A DNA stretch of 58,523 nt from Ignavibacteriales bacterium (GTDB lineage: Bacteria > Bacteroidota > Ignavibacteria > Ignavibacteriales > SURF-24). Position numbers and translations under genes: made by a program. Positions within the stretch are counted from its first letter, which is position 1. Each line of letters opens with the position of its first letter. The stretch covers positions 1-58,523 of the forward strand of contig JAPLFH010000010.1 of the NCBI GenBank assembly GCA_026390815.1. Reading direction: 5' to 3'. Of the stretch, positions 1 to 7,321 are shown in pieces. The notes under the pieces are model-generated. The model did no database searches and was not told the origin of the DNA. It saw only the letters and a program-made list of their open reading frames with translations.

Positions 1-235
1 GGCAATATGTTTTTTAGCATAATTGATAATAGCTTCTTTTTCCCATTCCAGAAGCCAGTTCTCTTTAGGAATTTTACCATTGTGATTGTTTGCAGTTCCT
101 TTCCTGTTATTCCAGGAATAATATTTACTGGGGTTAATGCCAATAAAACTTAACATAGATTTGTTAGATATTTCAGTTTTAGAAATTATCATTTCAACAA
201 ACTCAATGATGGAATCTCTAATGTCCGGTTCAACC
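1..235 (-). pseudogene. IS3-like orfB N-terminal fragment (DDE transposase), partial at window edge
   Basis: On the minus strand an open frame encodes DIRDSIIEFVEMIISKTEIS, then a segment with INPSKYYSWNNRKG, and runs to the window edge as EWEKEAIINYAKKHIA. This is the N-terminal helical region that precedes the catalytic domain in IS3 OrfB. No stop is visible in this part, so orfB may be intact outside the window, but it depends on a broken orfA for expression. The catalytic DDE residues are not included. Confidence 0.65.
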
Positions 236-245
236 CAAAGTCCAT

Positions 246-567
246 TTAGATCTCCCCATCTATACTTTTTTTTATTTCTAAGTTCTCTCTTAGCAAGAAA
301 GAAATTGCTTCGTCACGTTTCTTTAGTTTGTCTTCCAGGTTCTGAATTTTCTTTTCTTTATCGCTGGTTTGTTTGGTTTCATTGTTTTTGGGTGAAAAGA
401 TTAATGAAGCTGATTCAAAGAGTCTCTTTTTCCAACTTGCCTGCTGCAAGCAGTTTATAAATATCGTTAACGTGTACTCCGTATTTTTCAGCTAACTGGC
501 TGATCGGAATACTGTTTTCAAGAAGTTCTCTTAGAATAATTACTGAGTAGTGATTTCTTTCTCTCAT
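246..567 (-). pseudogene. IS3-like orfA (transposase helix-turn-helix subunit), frameshifted
   Basis: The minus-strand reading starts with ATG at 565-567 and gives a helix-turn-helix region (motif ISQLAEKYGVHVNDIY) that stops after 50 codons at 415-417. The rest of a typical OrfA continues in another frame down to 246: KKRLFESASLIF, then a lysine/glutamate-rich leucine-zipper-like segment ending LLRENLEIKKSIDGEI. The two halves would join as IYKWKKRLFE if 19 nt at 435-453 were removed; that inferred original form fits what is known of IS3 OrfA proteins. The gene is therefore probably inactive unless ribosomes shift frame here. Confidence 0.7.
435..453 (-). repeat. 19-nt palindromic insertion inside orfA of IS copy A
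   Basis: The minus strand reads CTGCTTGCAGCAGGCAAGT between the codons for IYK and the W of the expected OrfA sequence. It is near self-complementary (CTTGCCTGC against GCAGGCAAG) and shifts the frame by one. The same site in IS copy B (5625-5643) holds a 19-nt version differing at two positions, so the insertion predates the split of the copies. Confidence 0.6.
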
Positions 568-638
568 TGTCGGAATCTCCATCTTTTGTTTTACAAATAT
601 TATAATTTGGAAATTCCTTTTCCACTTGAAGCATTACA

Positions 639-1142
639 ATAAATAAGTTTAATATTTTATAGGATTATTACGGGAAGGATAACGAATTGTTCAATAGTAT
701 ACGAAATGTTCATCTCTTTCTCCAAAAAAATTAAAGTTTCTTTCAAACTTAGTTAGTATAAAATAATACTTTTTATTGATTCATCAATATTTTTTAACAT
801 ATATGTGAATTACTTGATCCATAAGTTGAATTTATCTATTTACGTTTGGAGGAGCGACCTATATTTTGCACTAAGAACATTGGCAGAAACAAATGGTGTA
901 AAAGATTTTGAGCTAAGAAGGAATGAATAATCATGCAAACCTTGGAATATCGGTATGAAATACATCTTGTATCGAAAGACAGTCATAGATTACAACTACT
1001 TATTCAGACAATTTTATTTTGTCTGCAATAAAGGGAACTTGTGTACATCTTTAATTGGATTTCAAAATGACGTAAATAGGTCATAGAATTATATCTTTTT
1101 AATAACGAATTTAGCGAATAATAAATATTCAAAAGGCAAATT
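639..1142. other. Intergenic AT-rich stretch between IS copy A and the lipoprotein gene
   Basis: About 500 bases without a convincing intact gene. It contains a 41-codon open tail (805-930) that looks like the end of a lost gene, and a small hairpin at about 1005-1025 (CAGACAA ... TTGTCTG). No clear Bacteroidetes promoter could be fixed upstream of the lipoprotein gene. Confidence 0.5.
805..930 (+). pseudogene. Possible remnant of a gene 3' end
   Basis: A short frame from GTG at 805 to TAA at 928-930 encodes 41 residues ending FALRTLAETNGVKDFELRRN followed by E. Its composition is protein-like at the C-terminal end, but there is no convincing start or family match. It may be the surviving tail of a gene destroyed around the IS insertion, or chance. 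Confidence 0.2.
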
Positions 1143-3116
1143 ATGAAAAAAAGAATCTTTATCTTTATTTTCGCAATAGTTCTCGTTGCATTTTCTTCCT
1201 GTAAAAAAGATGATAATGGTGTTCAACCTACCGAAAATGAACCGACCTTTACAGATAACATAAAAACATTACAGGATAAGGAAGATGATCTCTTGAGCAC
1301 ACTACTTGCTGTGCAAGATACAGCATCTGCATTAGATTCTGTCCTGAAAGTTTTCCTTAAAGATACTACCGTACTTTCCGGTGAGGTTAATTCGCAAGGT
1401 ATTGCTATTAAATATAAAAATGGAATTATCGGCGGAATTTTTATTGACCCCGAAGACGGTCAACCCTTAAAATCAAACTTACTTAAAACAATCTCTTTGA
1501 TTCCTGCCGATATTAATTCGTTTTCTCCAACTTCAAAAAAAACAATATTTATTAATCCACACTATTCCGACCGATTAAATGAAGCTAATCAAATACTAAA
1601 TCTTTATAATACTATTTTTCCTAAGATTGGTTACAACCCTCCCCTAACCTTTTTAGACAATACAGCCACTATTGACGTTATGACTAATCTTGAAGGATAT
1701 GGCATTATTCATATTTATTCTCACGGTTGGGCTTACCCTAAGAAAAAAAGTATTACTAATGTATATCTTATGACTGGTGAAGAAGTAAATTCCGTAACTA
1801 ATAAAAAATATGAGAATGAACTCCTAAATGGAAATATTCCAATTATAAAGATTCGTAAAATTCTTGGTGGAGTTCATGCCGGCAAAACATTATATTTTTT
1901 AAGTCCGTCCTTTTTCTCTAAGAAGAATGATTTCTCAAAAGACTCAACTATAGTTTATGGCGGTTTCTGCTTTGGCTTTCTGGGAGGTTGGCCTAATGCT
2001 TTGATTGATGTATCTAAAGCGGGTGCCTATACGGGTTTTACATGGCGGGTTCGAACTGATTGGAATGCTGAACTTGCCCAATCCATATTTGATACTCTTT
2101 CAAATAATTCATTAAAAACATCCAGGACATTAGATTATTGGTTTACTCAAACTCCTACAATTCCTAAACAACTTTGGGATAACGAAGATAAATTATTTTG
2201 TAAAATTCAATACGCCGGACATTCCGACCTAACTCTATGGTCTTCTGCTGATATAAGTATCTCTCCAAACCCGGCAGCAGCTAAACCAAATGAAAGTATT
2301 AAGTTTACTGCTAAATCAAAAGGTAAACTACACTCCCAACCAAAATATAAATGGAATTTTGGAGATGGAAGTGCCGAGCAAATTATCGTCAATGATAGTA
2401 CCGTTACTCATTCCTTTTCAAATGAAGGTACTTTTCCCGTAACCGTTAAATTATTAGACCAATCAAATAATCAGCTTGCTGCCGCTTCCTCACAAGCTAT
2501 AATTACAGCTGAAATTGTAACACCCAATTTTACAAAACTCTATTTTGATTGCCGTGTCGGCGCTGTAAAATCATATTCGGTGGTAGGAAAATATATGTAT
2601 TATCCCACCCCCTTTTCCCATTATCTTCGAGACACATCATACTCAGGAAATGATACAACAGAATTCAATATGGCGATTAACCGAATGTACCCCATGTCTA
2701 TTTCTATGTCCGGCAATTCATTTTCTGGACAGTATTATGGACCATATCCAGATAGTACTAAACCACCTATTACTGTTAGCGGTTCTTACGACCCGATTGC
2801 AAAAACAGTTTCCGCAACATTTACCTATACATCGTCAAGCTCGGATCAATTTAGTTCAACTGAATGGAGCGAATCTTTCTCTATTAATAGTGTACCAAAT
2901 GTAGGTAATTCGTCAGGTATTTTTTGCGATATAAAAGGTGCGGTAACTTGCAATTATGTGGTGAATATTTCATTACACTTTGTTGAAACACCTATTCCAC
3001 CTTATGGAGTTACAGCAGCTGGACTAAAAACAATATATGATTATCACTCATTCTTCTCAACTGATATGAATTTTCAGGGTTATTATAATCATCATTTTAC
3101 TTTAGGGATCTGGTAA
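1143..3116 (+). CDS. Secreted lipoprotein with possible caspase-like (clan CD) domain and a PKD domain
   Basis: A 657-residue protein. Residues 1-20 form a lipoprotein signal (hydrophobic stretch then FSSC, Cys20), so it is probably anchored in an envelope membrane. Residues about 130-335 look like a caspase/C25/CHAT-type fold: a strand ending GYGIIHIYSHG (His194) and later STIVYGGFCFGFLGG (Cys276), then a glycine/alanine-rich segment (SKAGAYTGFTW), the His-then-Cys order of clan CD peptidases. Residues about 375-455 are a PKD-type beta domain (WNFGDGS 404-410; HSFSNEGTFPVTV). About 200 further C-terminal residues are not recognised. It stands alone between IS copies. The protease assignment is inference from motifs; the lipoprotein and PKD calls are firmer. 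Confidence 0.75.
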   Translation: MKKRIFIFIFAIVLVAFSSCKKDDNGVQPTENEPTFTDNIKTLQDKEDDLLSTLLAVQDTASALDSVLKVFLKDTTVLSGEVNSQGIAIKYKNGIIGGIFIDPEDGQPLKSNLLKTISLIPADINSFSPTSKKTIFINPHYSDRLNEANQILNLYNTIFPKIGYNPPLTFLDNTATIDVMTNLEGYGIIHIYSHGWAYPKKKSITNVYLMTGEEVNSVTNKKYENELLNGNIPIIKIRKILGGVHAGKTLYFLSPSFFSKKNDFSKDSTIVYGGFCFGFLGGWPNALIDVSKAGAYTGFTWRVRTDWNAELAQSIFDTLSNNSLKTSRTLDYWFTQTPTIPKQLWDNEDKLFCKIQYAGHSDLTLWSSADISISPNPAAAKPNESIKFTAKSKGKLHSQPKYKWNFGDGSAEQIIVNDSTVTHSFSNEGTFPVTVKLLDQSNNQLAAASSQAIITAEIVTPNFTKLYFDCRVGAVKSYSVVGKYMYYPTPFSHYLRDTSYSGNDTTEFNMAINRMYPMSISMSGNSFSGQYYGPYPDSTKPPITVSGSYDPIAKTVSATFTYTSSSSDQFSSTEWSESFSINSVPNVGNSSGIFCDIKGAVTCNYVVNISLHFVETPIPPYGVTAAGLKTIYDYHSFFSTDMNFQGYYNHHFTLGIW

Positions 3117-3495
3117 ACATTTTTTATAATCTAAAAAACTATGAGAATAGAAACCAAACTAAATACTGTACTTCAAAAATATGAGACGCAAATGGTGCAG
3201 AAGAAAAAAAGGAGCTAGCGCATCAAAGAGTTAAATAAAAAGAGAGTGATCCCGATAGCGGGACCACTCTATAAAAAAAGTCATAGTTACCATAGGATTC
3301 GTAATGCTGATCTTATTACTAGGGGAGGAGTCATTAAGACTATGGAGAGCATTACTGCCTATGCAATCTATAACATTTGCAAGTTAATAAGTTGGGTTTA
3401 GGATATTCTGAGCGGAAACGATTTTTTATTATCAACAAGAATAAAGCAATGACCAAATAGAGGAACAAGGGTTTTTTCGTTGTAATTATCCCATA
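3117..3495. other. Intergenic stretch between convergent lipoprotein and acyl-CoA ligase genes
   Basis: About 380 bases with no supportable gene. It holds a strong hairpin (3243-3270) and, at 3163-3197, a 35-base segment that matches 29 of 35 positions at 5352-5386, on the other side of the ligase gene. A short hydrophobic open frame near 3290-3395 lacks a credible start and is not called. Confidence 0.5.
3236..3270 (-). terminator. Hairpin terminator, minus strand
   Basis: AGAGTGATCCCG at 3243-3254 pairs with CGGGACCACTCT at 3259-3270 around the loop ATAG, with one A-C mismatch. On the minus strand the stem is followed closely by a T run (3236-3240), so it probably ends transcripts of the acyl-CoA ligase gene, whose stop codon is about 225 bases upstream on that strand. 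Confidence 0.55.
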
Positions 3496-5202
3496 TCAAT
3501 TTCCGGAGCTTGTGTAGAGGTAACGTTTAATTTTTAGTGTTGGTGTTTTTTCAAAGGGTTCTTTTTGTTCGATGACATGTGCGATTCGAGAGAATGAAGA
3601 AACTTGCTCGTTTACTTTTTTCCGAAGATTTGCCAAACGTTCTTCAATTTGTTTTTTCGCCTCGCTTTCAGTTAGCTTGAGTTCTGAAAATTCTGTTTCA
3701 AGCTTTTCGTAGTCTAAATAGATGCGTGCAACAAGCCGACCGTGTTCATTGTACACAAGTGACTCCAGAACTTCATCAGAACGATTGATTATAGATTCAA
3801 TTACTTCAGGATAAATATTTTCTCCGCTTGAACCAAGAATAATATTTTTTAATCTTCCCTGAATATACAAATACCCATCCTTGTCAAAATTTCCCAGATC
3901 GCCCGTGTGAAACCATCCATCAGACGACAACACTTCAGCAGTGCGTTCATCATCATTGTAATAACCTTTCATCACGCTCGGTCCACGAACAATAATTTCT
4001 CCAATACCGGTTTCCGGATTTGGATTCTCTATTTCCACTTCCAGACCTTCCACTCGCGGTCCGGTTGAACGATACTTTGCATCCCTTGCATCTGAGCCTG
4101 CAACAAGCGGAGATGTTTCTGTCAATCCATATCCGATAGCGTAAGGAAATTCAGCTTCTCGCAAAAATTTTTCTACTTCAGCAGAAAGTTTAGAGCCGCC
4201 AATTCCGAAAAATCGAACTTGTCCACCAAAAGTTTCCTTTAATTTTTTCCCTGCAATTTTATTGATACGTTTACGAACAGCGGGAAATTTATACGCCATC
4301 CTCAACAAACGCTTTTTGCGGATTTCCGCAATAACTTTGGTTCTATAAATTTTTTCAATGAGTAGAGGCACAGTTAATAATGCTGTCGGCTTCACTTGCA
4401 GAAGTGCAGGAAGTAAAACAGCCGGTGTTGGTGGTTTTTTAATGTAATAGATAGAAACGCCGCACATAATCGGCAATATCAATCCAAGTGTACATTCATA
4501 TACGTGTGCCATTGGTAGCACTGAAAGCATTCTATCATTAGAATTGAAATGTGGAATTTTTGATGAAGCCAGAGCATTCCAGACGAGATTTTTATGAGTC
4601 AACATTACGCCTTTCGAATGTCCCATTGTTCCCGATGTGTAAATAAGTGAAGCAAGATTCTCTTCATTTACTTGTTTTTGTTTTATACCTACAAGATTAA
4701 AAACGAGATTGCGGATTTTGTAAAGTTCTTTGCTTCTGTCAGCGATAAGTTTTCGAAGTGTGGCTTTGGATGTTTGAGGAGTAATAATTGAAAAGTCATT
4801 TAGTAAAATGATACTGGAAAATTCTGAAAATTCAAGTTCTTCAATCTTGTAATAATATCGCTCGGAAACAAAAATCACTTTACTACCGGAGTGTCTAAGG
4901 ATATGATGAATTTCTGATATATTAAACTCCGGAAGAACCGGAACAACAACTGCACCCATTGTAGTCACAGCAAAATATGCAATTGCCCATTGAGGGCTGT
5001 TTTCTCCGAGGATCGCTACTTTTTCACCATGTTCAATTCCACGATTGCGTAAAAATTCTATTAAATGATTTACCTGGCTGAATAAATCGCTGTAAGTAAT
5101 TGGTTGTTCATCCGTAAATGAAAGTGCAGTTAGATCGGAAAATCGAGCACAACTTTCTTTTAGAAGCTGTGTGAGAGTAAGATTTGTATGCTGATCGTTC
5201 AT
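3496..5202 (-). CDS. Long-chain acyl-CoA synthetase (AMP-forming), paralogue 1
   Basis: A 568-residue ANL-superfamily enzyme that activates a carboxylic acid to its acyl-AMP and then acyl-CoA. Visible motifs are the phosphate loop LIYTSGTMGHSKG (187-199), the adenine motif GYGLTETSPL, the hinge-region GWFHTGDLG and GRLKNIILGSSGENIYPE, and a C-terminal lysine in KTPTLKIKRYLY. Length and motif order fit the FadD15-like long-chain group. A close relative of the same length lies at 19922-21628. The gene is monocistronic, flanked by imperfect direct repeats and by IS copies, and a minus-strand terminator lies downstream. Substrate chain length cannot be read from sequence. Confidence 0.9.
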   Translation of the reverse strand: MNDQHTNLTLTQLLKESCARFSDLTALSFTDEQPITYSDLFSQVNHLIEFLRNRGIEHGEKVAILGENSPQWAIAYFAVTTMGAVVVPVLPEFNISEIHHILRHSGSKVIFVSERYYYKIEELEFSEFSSIILLNDFSIITPQTSKATLRKLIADRSKELYKIRNLVFNLVGIKQKQVNEENLASLIYTSGTMGHSKGVMLTHKNLVWNALASSKIPHFNSNDRMLSVLPMAHVYECTLGLILPIMCGVSIYYIKKPPTPAVLLPALLQVKPTALLTVPLLIEKIYRTKVIAEIRKKRLLRMAYKFPAVRKRINKIAGKKLKETFGGQVRFFGIGGSKLSAEVEKFLREAEFPYAIGYGLTETSPLVAGSDARDAKYRSTGPRVEGLEVEIENPNPETGIGEIIVRGPSVMKGYYNDDERTAEVLSSDGWFHTGDLGNFDKDGYLYIQGRLKNIILGSSGENIYPEVIESIINRSDEVLESLVYNEHGRLVARIYLDYEKLETEFSELKLTESEAKKQIEERLANLRKKVNEQVSSFSRIAHVIEQKEPFEKTPTLKIKRYLYTSSGN

Positions 5203-5510
5203 AGTAGTATCTCTCTAAAGCTGTTTTGTAATCTCAACTAAATTAGCCAAAATTGAGCACTAAGGAAAGAGCTTTTATGCTGACATTTCTATTGAGTTAA
5301 TGCACAGAAATGAATTGCCCCTTGCATAACATGAAAAACGTCAGATGTTAATGTATACTGCACTTTTAAAATATGAGACAAAATTGGTGATTAAAGAAAT
5401 TCAAAACAGCTATACGAGACTTACATCCCGTACAGTTAATGTAATGCTTCAAGTGGAAAAGGAATTTCCAAATTATAATATTTGTAAAACAAAAGATGGA
5501 GATTCCGACA

Positions 5511-5841
5511 ATGAGAGAAAGAAAACACTACTCAGTAATTATTCTAAGAGAACTTCTTGAAAACAGTATTCCGATCAGCCAGTTAGCTGAAAAATACGGA
5601 GTACACGTTAACGATATTTATAACCTGCTTTCAACAGGCAAGTTGGAAAAAGAGACTCTTTGAATCAGCTTCATTAATCTTTTCACCCAAACCAAATGAA
5701 ACAAAACAAACCAGTGATAAAGAAAAGAAAATTCAGAACCTTGAAGACAAACTAAAGAAACGAGATGAAGCCATCTCTTACTTACTGAGAGAGAACATAG
5801 AAATAAAAAAAAGTATAGATGGGAAGATACTCCTGGAATAA
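5511..5841 (+). pseudogene. IS3-like orfA, frameshifted by a 19-nt palindrome
   Basis: ATG at 5511 opens a helix-turn-helix frame (ISQLAEKYGVHVNDIY) that stops at 5661-5663. The remaining OrfA sequence (KKRLFESASLIF, then the leucine-zipper-like part to IEIKKSIDGKI) is in the next frame and stops at 5839-5841. Removal of 5625-5643 would restore one frame. The first frame ends in CTT TGA, the same slip codons as the prfB +1 frameshift site, though without its strong upstream Shine-Dalgarno-like element. Confidence 0.7.
5625..5643 (+). repeat. 19-nt palindromic insertion inside orfA of IS copy B
   Basis: CTGCTTTCAACAGGCAAGT lies between the codons for IYN and the W expected in OrfA. It occupies the same site as 435-453 in copy A and differs there at two positions. 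The arms CTTGCCTG and (C)AGCAGG remain partly self-complementary. Confidence 0.6.
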
Positions 5842-6198
5842 CAGGAAAGGAGCGGCAAACAATCACAACCTATTGTTCCTCATCAGTCCCGATTAAATCA
5901 GGAGCATGTTGATATTAAGTATGTAAACTTCAAAGGTGCTTTTCTTTTTCTTATTTCTGTTATCGATGGTTACAGCCATTACATTGTTCATCACGAGCTA
6001 AGAAATAGTATGCAGGAGTTTGATGTTCAGATTACTATCCAGAGAGCTTTAGAAAAATATCCCGGTTATAAGCCAAGAATTATTTCTGACCATGGTTCTC
6101 AGTTTATTTCTAAGGACTTTGCTGAATATCTGAAGTTTGCCGGTTTGCAGCATATCAGAACTTCTGTTGCTTATCCACAGAGTAATGGTAAAATAGAA

Positions 6199-6221
6199 CC
6201 TGCCTTGCCGCAGGCAGGCGC
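6199..6221 (+). repeat. Palindromic insertion after the catalytic Glu codon of orfB
   Basis: CCTGCCTTGCCGCAGGCAGG and three more bases separate the codons for NGKIE from those for YHRTVH, which normally follow after one residue in IS3 OrfB. The segment is self-complementary (CCTGCCTTGC against GCAGGCAGG, imperfect). A 23-base segment in place of one codon means a net gain of 20, close to the 19-nt insertion in orfA and the 20-nt one in the tRNA-Leu copy. Confidence 0.6.
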
Positions 6222-6293
6222 TATCATAGAACTGTTCACGAAGAATGCTTGATGAAATCTTCGCTGGTTAATTTGGATGATGCCAGAAAACAA

Positions 6294-6308
6294 TCCGCCT
6301 TAGGCGGA
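6294..6308 (+). repeat. Second palindromic insertion in orfB
   Basis: TCCGCCTTAGGCGGA is a 15-base palindrome with a 3-base loop. It adds the residues SALGGA between DDARKQ and NYIEFYN, a stretch that is normally continuous in IS3 OrfB proteins. The frame is kept. The sequence differs from the CCTGCC/GGCAGG type but has the same size and form. Confidence 0.5.
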
Positions 6309-6527
6309 GCTAACTATATTGAATTTTATAATACCAAAAGATTGCATAGTTCTTTATATTTCCTAACGCCAGAAGATTTTTTATTGAATCGTATTGATGA
6401 TAAAATTAAATTACGTGAGGATAAACTTTAGAAGGCTAAATTAAACAGAGCTGAGGTTAGAAATGCTAACTGATTTTCTACCTTATCTCACTATACTAAA
6501 ATTCCTGTTTCCGCTGAACCAGTACAA

Positions 6528-7076
6528 ATGCATCAAAAAAAGATTTTTACATATTCCATAGTTTGTTTTATCTTTTTAACATTACTATTCAATTCTATTG
6601 GATATATTTTAATTTATCAACAGCAGCTTTATACATTTAAACACCAGGCATTTTCTAAAATACAAAATTTTTTACCACTTGAGAAAATGAGCATAATTGG
6701 CTTAAGTAAAAATGATATTGTTTCAGGTAAGATTTCTTTCCGCCGTATGGAGGAAAGAGAGTTTAAATTGAATGGTAAAATGTACGATGTTGTTAAGGAA
6801 GTGAGCAAAAAAGATTCTATATATTTCTTTTGCATTAAGGATGAAAAAGAAGACGAACTCCACCAGGCATTTGTAAAATATTTTAATGAAAATTCCAACC
6901 AAACAGGTAATAAAAGTACCTCCAAAAACATTTATCATAACATCATTACTGAAGCTCTTGTTATACAAGATAAAATACAAATAAACGACTCGGGCAAAAT
7001 CAAGTATTGTGTTTTCGGTTCAGGCCGATTTCTATCGAACCATTCTGAAACTCCTTCTCCTCCTCCTAAGGTTTAA
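6528..7076 (+). CDS. Hypothetical membrane-anchored protein
   Basis: A 182-residue protein of unknown family. Residues about 6-30 form one hydrophobic segment (YSIVCFIFLTLLFNSIGYIL), followed by a soluble lysine- and glutamate-rich domain and a proline-rich end (SETPSPPPKV). It is probably an inner-membrane protein with a periplasmic domain. The ATG is 2 bases beyond the right end of IS copy B, so its native promoter, and perhaps its first codons, may have been replaced by the IS. A TonB receptor follows about 250 bases downstream on the same strand; a functional link is possible but not shown. Confidence 0.55.
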   Translation: MHQKKIFTYSIVCFIFLTLLFNSIGYILIYQQQLYTFKHQAFSKIQNFLPLEKMSIIGLSKNDIVSGKISFRRMEEREFKLNGKMYDVVKEVSKKDSIYFFCIKDEKEDELHQAFVKYFNENSNQTGNKSTSKNIYHNIITEALVIQDKIQINDSGKIKYCVFGSGRFLSNHSETPSPPPKV

Positions 7077-7321
7077 TTATCATAACAAATTTTTAAAATA
7101 GCGAACTAATGGTTTGCTCAGTTTGCAATTACATTCGATAGTAACCGTTGTGATCTTTAAAGAATACCTGTAAAATAAAATTTTTATATGGGACCGCTTT
7201 ACCTTGACCATTACGAACTACAATAACATTAACTTGTAAATTACTGGAGTACCGAATGAGAGCAATTTTTAAGTTCTTTTTCATAAATTCAAAATATATT
7301 CCTCGTTGTATTAAAGATAAA

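Larger units (their letters stand above)
1..638 (-). mobile_element. IS3-like insertion sequence, copy A, cut by the window edge
   Basis: This is the 5' part of an IS3-family-type element read on the minus strand. Its outer end is at 638, where the minus strand starts TGTAATGCTTCAAGTGG; the same end opens copy B at 5440, and the sequences match from there through orfA. An orfA remnant (567 down to 246) and the N-terminal part of orfB (about 235 down to 1) follow. The orfB frame is -1 relative to orfA and an A8 run lies in the overlap, the usual IS3 arrangement for programmed -1 frameshifting. The rest lies outside the window. OrfA is broken by a 19-nt palindromic insertion. Confidence 0.8.
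5826..6431 (+). pseudogene. IS3-like orfB (DDE transposase), multiply broken
   Basis: Recognisable OrfB pieces occur in shifting frames: WNNRKG near 5833, then the catalytic domain with HVDIKYVNF (first Asp), ISDHGSQF (second Asp) and SNGKIE (Glu), then YHRTVHEECL and the C-terminal NYIEFYNTKRLHSSLYFLTP. Relative to copy A the N-terminal domain is largely deleted. A palindromic insertion at 6199-6221 directly after the catalytic Glu shifts the frame, and another at 6294-6308 lies in frame. The DDE signature confirms an IS3-type enzyme, but it cannot be functional as it stands. Confidence 0.8.
5440..6526 (+). mobile_element. IS3-like insertion sequence, copy B, decayed
   Basis: The element is 1087 bp and is bounded by 28-bp imperfect inverted repeats: left TGTAATGCTTCAAGTGG (from 5440) and right, on the reverse strand, TGTACTGGTTCAGCGG (ending 6526); most of the 28 positions match, with TG...CA termini as in IS3. 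It is shorter than an intact IS3 element because material present in copy A is missing after orfA (about 130 bp) and again before the catalytic part of orfB. It also carries three short palindromic insertions. No clean target-site duplication is visible. The next gene starts 2 bases beyond the right end. Confidence 0.85.

Noticed and set aside
3290-3395. Short hydrophobic open frame (MLILLLGEESLRLWRALLP)
   Set aside because: There is no start signal, it begins next to a terminator and it is only about 27 codons from its ATG.
7256-7321. Upstream in-frame start for the TonB receptor
   Set aside because: It would place 22 mostly basic and aromatic residues before a good signal peptide; the ATG at 7322 is better.
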